In this document: one piece after another, positions 1-5,975 of the stretch
Layout of the letters: each line of letters begins with the position of its first letter
Position numbering within the stretch: the stretch's first letter is position 1
From: Flavobacteriales bacterium
Lineage (GTDB): Bacteria; Bacteroidota; Bacteroidia; Flavobacteriales; UA16
DNA: 5,975 bases
Assembly (NCBI GenBank): GCA_018700255.1
Contig: JABISU010000052.1
Span: 1 to 5,975, forward strand
Direction: 5' to 3'
Notes under the pieces: generated by a model
What the model was told of the DNA's origin: nothing
What the model saw: the letters and a program-made list of their open reading frames with translations, nothing else
The model's database searches: none
Position numbers and translations under genes: made by a program

Positions 1-4
1 CAAC

Positions 5-937
5 ATGGCTCGTACTAATTTTGAGCAATTGCTCGAAGCCGGATCTCACTTCGGCCACCTAAAGCGCAAGTGGAACCCACACATGGCGCCTTACATCTTC
101 ACTGAGAAGAAAGGAATCCACATTATTGATTTGCATAAAAGCATCGTTAAGATTGACGAAGCTGCAGCCGCAATGAAACAAATTGCTAAGAGCGGAAAGA
201 AAATTCTTTTTGTTTCTACAAAGAAACAAGGTCAAGACATCGTTTCTACTCATGCAAAGGCTATAGGCATGCCATACATCACTGAGCGTTGGTCAGGGGG
301 TATGCTTACCAACTTCGGAACTATTCGTAAGGCTATTCGTAAGATGACTCAGATTGATAAGATGGAAGCGGATGGTACGCTTGCTATTCTATCTAAGCGT
401 GAACGTCTTCAAGTTAGCCGTCAAAGAGAGAAGCTAGATAAAGTTTTAGGATCTATTGCTGATATGACTAGACTTCCAACTGCGATATTCATTGTTGATG
501 TTAGGAAAGAGCATATCGCTTTAGCAGAGGCAAAGAAGCTTAATATTCCAGTGTTTGCTATTGTTGATACAAACAGCGATCCTCGTCCAGTTGATTTTGT
601 TATTCCAGCTAACGATGATGCATCAAAGTCAATCGACCTCATTACTCGGACACTTGCGGAAGCTGTAGCTGAAGGTTTAAACGAGCGTAAAGAAGAAAAA
701 GATGAAGCTGATGCACAAGCGGAAGCTATGAAAATTGCCAAAGCGAAAGAGGAGGCTGATAAATTAGAAGCTGCTGCTAAATTAGAGGAGGCTTCTGAAT
801 CAGAAGATTCTTCTTCTAAAGAGGAAGAAAAGGCTGATAAGACAACCAAACCTAGGGCTAAAAGACCGACGATTAAAAAGTCTGCTGCTAAGGAGCCTGC
901 TGCTAAGGAGCCTGCTGCTGAAGAGAAAAAAGATTAA
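5..937 (+). CDS. rpsB: 30S ribosomal protein S2 with long charged C-terminal tail
   Basis: S2 binds late to the small ribosomal subunit near the head-body junction and helps recruit S1 or its equivalent. The globular S2 fold covers residues 1 to about 225, with recognisable stretches FGHLKRKWNP (16-25), GIHIIDLHK (37-45), the SGGMLTNF block (97-104) and IVDTNSDP (186-193), which are family hallmarks from memory. After that comes a low-complexity tail of about 85 residues. It is acidic and Ala/Glu/Lys-rich at 226-279 (probably helical or coiled), turns basic at 280-292 (KPRAKRPTIKK), and ends in AAKEP pentapeptide repeats. At 310 residues it is clearly longer than the roughly 240-residue E. 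coli protein. Tails on S2 are, as I recall, common in Bacteroidota, but their role is unclear. Only four bases precede the ATG, so any promoter or S2 autoregulatory leader lies outside the window. tsf follows after 30 bp, the near-universal arrangement. Confidence 0.97.
   Translation: MARTNFEQLLEAGSHFGHLKRKWNPHMAPYIFTEKKGIHIIDLHKSIVKIDEAAAAMKQIAKSGKKILFVSTKKQGQDIVSTHAKAIGMPYITERWSGGMLTNFGTIRKAIRKMTQIDKMEADGTLAILSKRERLQVSRQREKLDKVLGSIADMTRLPTAIFIVDVRKEHIALAEAKKLNIPVFAIVDTNSDPRPVDFVIPANDDASKSIDLITRTLAEAVAEGLNERKEEKDEADAQAEAMKIAKAKEEADKLEAAAKLEEASESEDSSSKEEEKADKTTKPRAKRPTIKKSAAKEPAAKEPAAEEKKD
884..928 (+). repeat. 15-bp tandem repeat encoding AAKEP in the S2 tail
   Basis: The unit gctgctaaggagcct occurs perfectly twice (884-898 and 899-913). 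A degenerate third copy (914-928) keeps gctgct and then diverges to gaagagaaa. In protein terms this is AAKEP, AAKEP, AAEEK at residues 294-308. The perfect identity, including third codon positions, suggests recent slippage or unequal duplication, so copy number may vary between strains. Confidence 0.85.
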
Positions 938-967
938 TTACCACCACCACTTTTTACAGATAATATC

Positions 968-1795
968 ATGAGCATAACTGCTGCTGAAGTAAAAGCGCTT
1001 CGTACACAAACAGGCGCTGGGATGATGGATTGCAAAAGAGCACTCGAAGAATCCGAAGGAAATACCGAAAAAGCTGTCGAAATCCTTCGACTCAAAGGCC
1101 AGAAAGTTGCTGCTAAGCGTAGTGACCGTGAAGCAAGTGAAGGAGTAATTCTTTCAGGCGTTAGCAAAGACGGAAAGACAGGTATTGTAATGTCATTAAA
1201 CTGTGAGACTGACTTTGTTGCACAGAATGCTGACTTCATCTCTTTAACCCAAACTTTAATTGACCTTGCTATTACTGATAGCTGTGAGTCTAAGGATGAC
1301 CTTCTTGCAAAGAACTTCCCTGGATCTGACATCACCGTTGCGGATAGAATCATTGATGAAACCGGAAAAATTGGAGAGCTCATAGAAATTGGTGGATTTA
1401 ATGTATCCAAGGGAGAAACTGTAGCTTCATATATACACCCTGGAAACCGTTTAGCTACAGTAGTTGGATTTAGTGGATCAGTAGATGCTGGAGTTGGGCG
1501 CGATGTTGCCATGCAGGCAGCTGCGATGGCTCCTGTTGCAGTTGATCAATCACAAATTCCAGAGGACCTAATTGCTAAAGAGACGGAAATCGCAAGAGAT
1601 TTAGCTATCCAAGAAGGTAAGCCAGCTGAATTGGCTGAGAAGATTGCTATTGGACGTCTTAATAAATGGTATAAAGAAGTAACACTTGTAAATCAGCCAT
1701 TCATTAAGGACAACAAGCAAACAGTTTCTCAATATGTGGCTTCTACTTGCCCAGGGGCAAAGATTGAAAGTTTCAGCCGTATCGCTTTAGGCTAA
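968..1795 (+). CDS. tsf: Translation elongation factor Ts
   Basis: EF-Ts is the cytosolic nucleotide-exchange factor that releases GDP from EF-Tu so that EF-Tu can reload GTP. The N-terminal UBA-like EF-Tu-binding domain (about residues 1-55) carries the signature RTQTGAGMMDCKRALEE (12-28). The core holds the second hallmark, CETDFVAQN (79-87), whose Asp-Phe pair is the family's wedge into the EF-Tu nucleotide site. The C-terminal QPFIKD segment is also typical of the family. The length of 275 residues is normal. The ATG at 968 fits the usual MSITAAEVK-like start. The preceding 30 bp (a CCACCACCAC run at 941-950, then T-rich DNA) have no Shine-Dalgarno sequence. The gene ends in tandem stops TAATAA (1793-1798) and is followed by a terminator. 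It is co-directional with rpsB and very probably cotranscribed with it. Confidence 0.98.
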   Translation: MSITAAEVKALRTQTGAGMMDCKRALEESEGNTEKAVEILRLKGQKVAAKRSDREASEGVILSGVSKDGKTGIVMSLNCETDFVAQNADFISLTQTLIDLAITDSCESKDDLLAKNFPGSDITVADRIIDETGKIGELIEIGGFNVSKGETVASYIHPGNRLATVVGFSGSVDAGVGRDVAMQAAAMAPVAVDQSQIPEDLIAKETEIARDLAIQEGKPAELAEKIAIGRLNKWYKEVTLVNQPFIKDNKQTVSQYVASTCPGAKIESFSRIALG

Positions 1796-1835
1796 TAAAT
1801 ATCAGTTAGAGCCCGCTTTAATAATAACTAAACTT

Positions 1836-2608
<773 letters not shown>

Positions 2609-2623
2609 TACAGGCAAGTTAAT

Positions 2624-2632
2624 AAAGAAGGA
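2624..2632 (+). promoter_or_regulatory. Purine-rich Shine-Dalgarno-like site abutting the frr start
   Basis: AAAGAAGGA lies directly before the frr ATG at 2634 with a single base between. It is the only SD-like sequence at any start in the window. The spacing is much shorter than the usual 5-9 nt, so it may act as an A-rich enhancer or be fortuitous and not a working SD site. Because this spacing is poor, the start was decided by protein alignment instead. Confidence 0.35.
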
Positions 2633-2633
2633 T

Positions 2634-3197
2634 ATGCAAGAAGCTATAGATATGGCGCTAGAAGAGGCCAAAGACTTAATGGACAAAGCAATGGATCGCT
2701 TGACAGGAGAGCTCAGAAAAGTTAGAGCAGGAAAAGCTCACCCAGCTATGTTAGATAGCGTTAAGATTGACTATTACGGCACTATGACACCGATAAATCA
2801 GGTTGCAAACGTGAATTCTACAGACGCTAGAACTATTGTTGTTCAGCCTTGGGAAAAGCCGATGCTTGATCCAATTGCTACTGGCATAATCAACGCTAAT
2901 CTGGGATTAAACCCTATGAGCAATGGTGAAGTTCTAATTATCAATGTACCACCTCTTACAGAGGAAAGGCGAGTTGAACTTTTCAAACGAGCTAGGAGCG
3001 AAGGAGAGGCTGCGAGAGTTTCTATACGGAATGCTCGTAAAGACGCTAATGATTTGCTTAAATCAGCTAAGGAAGAGGGTCTTAGTGAGGACATGCATAA
3101 GACAGGGGAGTCACAAGTGCAGGATTTGACTAACTCCTACACAAAGAAGATAGAGGAGATGCTAGATGCAAAAGAGAATGATATAATGACAATCTGA
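2634..3197 (+). CDS. frr: Ribosome recycling factor
   Basis: RRF acts with EF-G in the cytosol to split post-termination 70S complexes so that subunits can be reused. The protein is 187 residues, the normal size of the family. Domain I, the long three-helix bundle, is made of residues 1 to about 30 and about 105-187. It contains LRKVRAGKAHPAML (27-40), PPLTEERR (106-113) and SIRNARKDAND (130-140). Domain II, the small beta-rich insert, lies at about 31-104 with the conserved DYYGTMTPINQVANV (46-60). The ATG at 2634 is preferred over the in-frame ATG at 2652 because it places the EEAK motif at residues 10-13, as in homologues I recall. It follows pyrH by 25 bp, consistent with a two-gene transcript. 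The end of the gene converges on dxr. Confidence 0.98.
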   Translation: MQEAIDMALEEAKDLMDKAMDRLTGELRKVRAGKAHPAMLDSVKIDYYGTMTPINQVANVNSTDARTIVVQPWEKPMLDPIATGIINANLGLNPMSNGEVLIINVPPLTEERRVELFKRARSEGEAARVSIRNARKDANDLLKSAKEEGLSEDMHKTGESQVQDLTNSYTKKIEEMLDAKENDIMTI

Positions 3198-3209
3198 ATA
3201 TTTCAGATT
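3191..3209. repeat. Perfect inverted repeat over the frr stop, between convergent genes
   Basis: AATCTGAA (3191-3198) and TTCAGATT (3202-3209) form a perfect 8-bp stem with a three-base TAT loop. The frr stop TGA (3195-3197) lies inside the left arm. With only two G-C pairs the stem is weak, and no clear T-tract follows on either strand, so it is not a convincing intrinsic terminator. It may still mark the 3' end of one or both convergent transcripts. No better terminator is visible in the 32-bp gap (3198-3229). Confidence 0.4.
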
Positions 3210-3229
3210 CTAAACAAAAGCTATAGACC

Positions 3230-4399
3230 TTAAAATTCTAAGGCGAAAGCTCGCGCCTCTGTGTCTGATGCTAGATGAGCTTCTAGATCTGGTTTTGATT
3301 GATAGCTAACCCGACTAAGGGCGTATTCGACAACATCAGGAAGCTGTGCAAATGCGATTTCATCATTAAGAAAACGAGCTACAGCGACTTCATTTGCTGC
3401 ATTGAGAACAGCAGGAGCATTACCTTCTTTTGCCAAGGCGTCAAATGCGAGATTGAGGTTGCGGAACGCTTTAAAATCAGGCTTTTCAAATGTAAGAGAG
3501 GGGTAGTCTAAAAAGTCGAAACGAGGAAAGGTATTCTTAAGTCTTCTAGGGTAGGTGAGGGCGTATTGAATAGGGAGCTTCATATCTGGGAGCCCCATTT
3601 GAGCCTTCATAGATCCATCTTCGAATTGAACAATACTGTGAATGATTGATTGTGGGTGCACAATTATATCTATTTGGTCTTTGTTAAGATTGAACAACCA
3701 CTTAGCCTCAATAACCTCAAGACCTTTGTTCATCATAGATGCAGAATCTATGGTGATTTTAGCCCCCATATTCCAGTTCGGATGCTTAAGTGCGTCTGCC
3801 TTAGTTACACTTGCAAGCATCTCAGAGCTGAATCCGCGGAACGGACCACCTGATGCTGTAAGAACGATTTTTTCAATGGAATTGTGAAATTCACCAGCAA
3901 TGCATTGATAAATGGCACTATGCTCTGAATCGACGGGGTGGATATCAACCCCGGCTTTACGAGCTTCGGCTGTTACAAGTTCGCCTGCGACGACCATGGT
4001 CTCTTTGTTAGCTAGAGCGATGTGTTTACCAGCTTTGATTGCACTAAGGGTAGGACGTAATCCTGCGGCGCCGACAAGGGCGGTTAGCACCATATCAACA
4101 CCCTCCATCTCTACCACTTGGACGAGAGCTTCATCTCCACAGTAGACCTTAATTCCTTCGTCAAATAGGGTGTTAAAGACTTTATCTCTGAGCGAAGGTT
4201 CAGCAATAACTACGGCGTTAGGCTTAAACTCTAGAGCTTGTTTAATCAAAAGATCTGCATTTCTTCCTGCAGAAAGGACTTCTACATGTAGGAATTCAGA
4301 CTGCTCGCGTATTACGTCGAGGGCTTGGGTGCCTATAGAGCCAGTTGAGCCGAGTATTGCTATACCGCGAGTTGGAGCCATTGAATCTGTTGACTTCAT
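3230..4399 (-). CDS. dxr: 1-deoxy-D-xylulose 5-phosphate reductoisomerase (MEP pathway)
   Basis: Dxr (IspC) converts DXP to 2-C-methyl-D-erythritol 4-phosphate with NADPH and a divalent metal. This is the first committed step of MEP isoprenoid synthesis and the target of fosmidomycin. From the chosen start the protein has 389 residues, a normal length. The NADPH Rossmann motif is GSTGSIG (17-23), followed by LANKET (129-134). The metal ligands lie in PVDSEHSA (Asp157, Glu159) and KGLEVIEAK (Glu228). The substrate loop segments SGGPFRGF (183-190) and HPNWNMGAKITIDSASMMNKG (206-226) are intact, so the enzyme should be active. The ATG at 4399 overlaps the stop of the upstream DUF59 gene as ATGA and is the best start. 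An ATG at 4411 would overlap more deeply, and one at 4381 would trim six residues. It is the last gene of the minus-strand group and converges on frr. Confidence 0.96.
   Translation of the reverse strand: MKSTDSMAPTRGIAILGSTGSIGTQALDVIREQSEFLHVEVLSAGRNADLLIKQALEFKPNAVVIAEPSLRDKVFNTLFDEGIKVYCGDEALVQVVEMEGVDMVLTALVGAAGLRPTLSAIKAGKHIALANKETMVVAGELVTAEARKAGVDIHPVDSEHSAIYQCIAGEFHNSIEKIVLTASGGPFRGFSSEMLASVTKADALKHPNWNMGAKITIDSASMMNKGLEVIEAKWLFNLNKDQIDIIVHPQSIIHSIVQFEDGSMKAQMGLPDMKLPIQYALTYPRRLKNTFPRFDFLDYPSLTFEKPDFKAFRNLNLAFDALAKEGNAPAVLNAANEVAVARFLNDEIAFAQLPDVVEYALSRVSYQSKPDLEAHLASDTEARAFALEF
4396..4399 (-). other. ATGA stop-start overlap joining the sufT-like gene and dxr
   Basis: On the minus strand, the TGA stop of the DUF59 gene (4398-4396) shares bases with an ATG (4399-4397) in the dxr frame. 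Such four-base overlaps usually indicate translational coupling by terminating ribosomes. This supports 4399 as the dxr start over 4411. Confidence 0.75.
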
Positions 4400-4704
4400 A
4401 GGAATCCGCACTCAAGCTTTGCTTCCTCGCTCATCATATCCTGAGTCCAAGGAGGATCGAAAACGATATCAACCTTTGCGCTCTTGACTCCATCCATTGC
4501 CGCTACTTTATCCTCTACATCTTTAGGCATACTTTCTGCCACTGGACAGTTAGGTGATGTTAGAGTCATGTCGATTAAAACCAAGCCCTCATCGGAAATC
4601 TTCACTTCGTATATAAGGCCTAATTCGTAAATATCTACGGGAATTTCAGGGTCGAAAATAGTTTTTAAGACTTCGATAATTTGATCTGTAGAGGGGGTGG
4701 CCAT
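4396..4704 (-). CDS. SufT-like DUF59/MIP18-family iron-sulfur cluster maturation protein
   Basis: This is a small cytosolic protein of the MIP18/DUF59 family (SufT, PaaD-like and eukaryotic MIP18 relatives), whose members help mature or load Fe-S clusters onto client proteins. The whole 102-residue chain is one domain. It has KTIFDPEIPVDIYELGLIY (14-32), the conserved-cysteine motif MTLTSPNCPVAES (46-58, Cys53) and FDPPWTQDMMSEEA (82-95). The C-terminal block is typical of SUF-associated members in Bacteroidota. In many genomes such a gene sits in a sufBCDS cluster; none is visible here. It starts 22 bp after the lysS stop without a Shine-Dalgarno sequence and overlaps dxr by four bases, so it is probably part of a lysS-sufT-dxr transcript. 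The family assignment is firm. Its exact client proteins are not known from sequence, and I leave the symbol empty because SufT naming is loose. Confidence 0.9.
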   Translation of the reverse strand: MATPSTDQIIEVLKTIFDPEIPVDIYELGLIYEVKISDEGLVLIDMTLTSPNCPVAESMPKDVEDKVAAMDGVKSAKVDIVFDPPWTQDMMSEEAKLECGFL

Positions 4705-4726
4705 TTCTAGTAATTGAATTGTTTGA

Positions 4727-5975
4727 TTAGAATTGCTCAGGTTTCATTTGCGGGAAGAGTAGAACTTCTTGAATAGAGGTTTGGTTTGTAAGCATCATAA
4801 CAAGCCGATCAACACCAATACCTACACCGCTTGTCGGAGGCATACCAAACTCTAGTGAGCGCAGAAAATCCTGATCGATGAACATTGCTTCATCGTCACC
4901 TCGCTCAGCAAGCTTAGCCTGAGCCTCGAAACGCTCAAGTTGGTCGACAGGGTCATTCAACTCCGAGTAAGCGTTGGCAACCTCAGTACCATTTATGAAA
5001 AGCTCGAAACGCTCAGTATAACCGGGTTTGTCACGGTGCGTTTTTGTGAGTGGAGACATGTCAACGGGGTAGTCCGTGATGAATGTCGGTTGGATATACC
5101 GGTGTTCGCACTTCTCGCCGAAAAGCTCATCAATGAGTTTTCCACGCCCCATAGAAGCGTCAACTTCAATTCCAAGTGTTTTACAAGCATTTCTAAGCCC
5201 ATCTTCATCAAGGTTGTCAATGTCAAAAGAAGTATACTCCAGGATAGCATCACGCATAGTTACACGTGCGTATGGAGGCATGAAATCTATTTCTTGATCC
5301 GCTAAAACAATCTTAGATTTACCATGGACTGACTTTGCTACGTCACCTAGTAGGTTCTCCATCGTCTTCATCATCCAGTTGTAATCCTTGTAAGCAACAT
5401 AGAGTTCGAGAATTGTAAATTCAGGATTGTGCGTTCTATCCATACCCTCATTTCTGAAGTTCCGAGAGAACTCATAAACACCCTCGAACCCACCAACTAT
5501 GAGTTTTTTTAGGTATAGTTCATTCGAAATTCTAAGGTAAAGGGGTATGTCAAGTGCGTTGTGGTGAGTTGAGAAAGGACGAGCGGCAGCTCCTCCGGGT
5601 ATAGCCTGCAAAACAGGAGTATCAACCTCAAGCCAACCCTCGTTATCGAAAGCCTCTCTCATAGTTCTAATGATCTTACTTCTGGCTATAAACGTATCCT
5701 TCACCTTGTCATTTACGCAGAGGTCAACGTAACGCATCCTGTACCTAAGCTCTGGATCAGAGAAAGCGTCGTGCACATTTCCCTCCTCATCAGTCTTCAC
5801 GGCTGGAAGAGGGCGGATAGCTTTTGAAAGGACTTTGAATTCGAGAACTTTCACAGAAGGCTCACCCACTTTCGTAAGAAAGGTTACTCCTTTCACTCCA
5901 ATAAAGTCACCTCTGTCGAGGAGCTTTTTAAAGACTGAATTGTAAAGAGTTTTATCCTCACCAGGACAAATCTCG
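4727..5975 (-). CDS. lysS: Lysyl-tRNA synthetase, class II, missing its N-terminus at the window edge
   Basis: LysRS charges tRNA-Lys with lysine through a lysyl-adenylate. The reading frame is open to the window edge: the codon at 5974-5972 begins [12 protein letters not shown] and runs on through GDFIGVKG. The GTG at 5896 is therefore an internal valine, not a start. About 415 residues are visible, with perhaps 80-90 more expected upstream (part of the OB-fold anticodon-binding domain). The class II catalytic domain is complete. Motif 1 lies near [10 protein letters not shown] (visible residues 113-122), motif 2 is [15 protein letters not shown] (173-187, with the catalytic arginine), and motif 3 is [11 protein letters not shown] (383-393, with the ATP-binding arginine). 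It ends shortly after motif 3, as in the shorter LysS form of about 500 residues. A sufT-like gene follows 22 bp downstream on the same strand. Confidence 0.97.
   Translation of the reverse strand, partial: EICPGEDKTLYNSVFKKLLDRGDFIGVKGVTFLTKVGEPSVKVLEFKVLSKAIRPLPAVKTDEEGNVHDAFSDPELRYRMRYVDLCVNDKVKDTFIARSKIIRTMREAFDNEGWLEVDTPVLQAIPGGAAARPFSTHHNALDIPLYLRISNELYLKKLIVGGFEGVYEFSRNFRNEGMDRTHNPEFTILELYVAYKDYNWMMKTMENLLGDVAKSVHGKSKIVLADQEIDFMPPYARVTMRDAILEYTSFDIDNLDEDGLRNACKTLGIEVDASMGRGKLIDELFGEKCEHRYIQPTFITDYPVDMSPLTKTHRDKPGYTERFELFINGTEVANAYSELNDPVDQLERFEAQAKLAERGDDEAMFIDQDFLRSLEFGMPPTSGVGIGVDRLVMMLTNQTSIQEVLLFPQMKPEQF

Noticed and set aside
421..849. Open frame of 142 codons on the minus strand inside rpsB, Ser/Ala-rich.
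   Set aside because: It mirrors the Glu/Ala/Lys-rich S2 tail and core in antisense, has no family resemblance and is fully explained by the codon bias of rpsB.
941..950. CCACCACCAC run between rpsB and tsf as a regulatory element.
   Set aside because: It is a ten-base simple repeat in a 30-bp spacer with no pairing partner or known motif; chance is sufficient.
934..1512. Open frame of 192 codons on the minus strand inside tsf.
   Set aside because: It lies antisense to a clear EF-Ts gene, is Ser/Pro-rich with no recognisable domain, and is a typical shadow of a well-biased coding strand.
3241..3258. Short GC-rich hairpin AGGCG...CGCCT at the end of dxr, possibly a minus-strand terminator.
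   Set aside because: The stem is only 5 bp and lies in dxr coding sequence; on the minus strand it is followed by TAGAATTTT, not a real U-tract. Too weak to call.
5076..5305. Plus-strand open frames within lysS.
   Set aside because: They are antisense to strongly conserved LysS catalytic-domain sequence, have no initiation signal and resemble no known protein.
4727..5896. Reading lysS as a complete gene starting with GTG at 5896.
   Set aside because: The frame continues open with conserved LysS sequence ([15 protein letters not shown]) to the window edge, so the gene is truncated by the window and the GTG is an internal valine.

Overview
The window is a dense block of core housekeeping genes from a bacterium that looks like a member of the Bacteroidota, probably a marine or flavobacteria-like lineage. 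The assignment rests on the protein sequences as I remember their relatives: the N-termini of ribosomal protein S2 (MARTNFEQLLEAGSHFGHL) and UMP kinase ([17 protein letters not shown]), and the LysS stretch with [11 protein letters not shown] and GDFIGVKG. Start codons that mostly lack a Shine-Dalgarno sequence and moderately AT-rich DNA agree with this. A finer placement is not possible by eye.

Left half, plus strand (1-3197): rpsB (S2, with an unusually long charged tail), tsf (EF-Ts), pyrH (UMP kinase) and frr (ribosome recycling factor). This is the widely conserved rpsB-tsf-pyrH-frr order. It joins translation factors to the kinase that feeds UTP/CTP synthesis. A strong predicted intrinsic terminator between tsf and pyrH (1836-1870) splits the block into rpsB-tsf and pyrH-frr. 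The pyrH start is best placed at the ATG at 1904, not at the upstream TTG.

Right half, minus strand (3230-5975): read in the direction of transcription, lysS (lysyl-tRNA synthetase, 5' end beyond the window), a SufT-like DUF59/MIP18 iron-sulfur maturation protein, then dxr (DXP reductoisomerase of the MEP isoprenoid pathway). The sufT-like gene and dxr overlap by four bases (ATGA), which suggests translational coupling. The two blocks converge with only 32 bp between frr and dxr, where a small perfect inverted repeat overlaps the frr stop codon.

Every stretch over 100 bp is explained by these seven genes. I see no RNA gene, mobile element, CRISPR array or phage gene, and no evidence of an undescribed system. 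The points worth a second look are local: the repeat-bearing tail of S2, the internal terminator just before pyrH, and the coupling of an Fe-S maturation gene to the first committed MEP gene.
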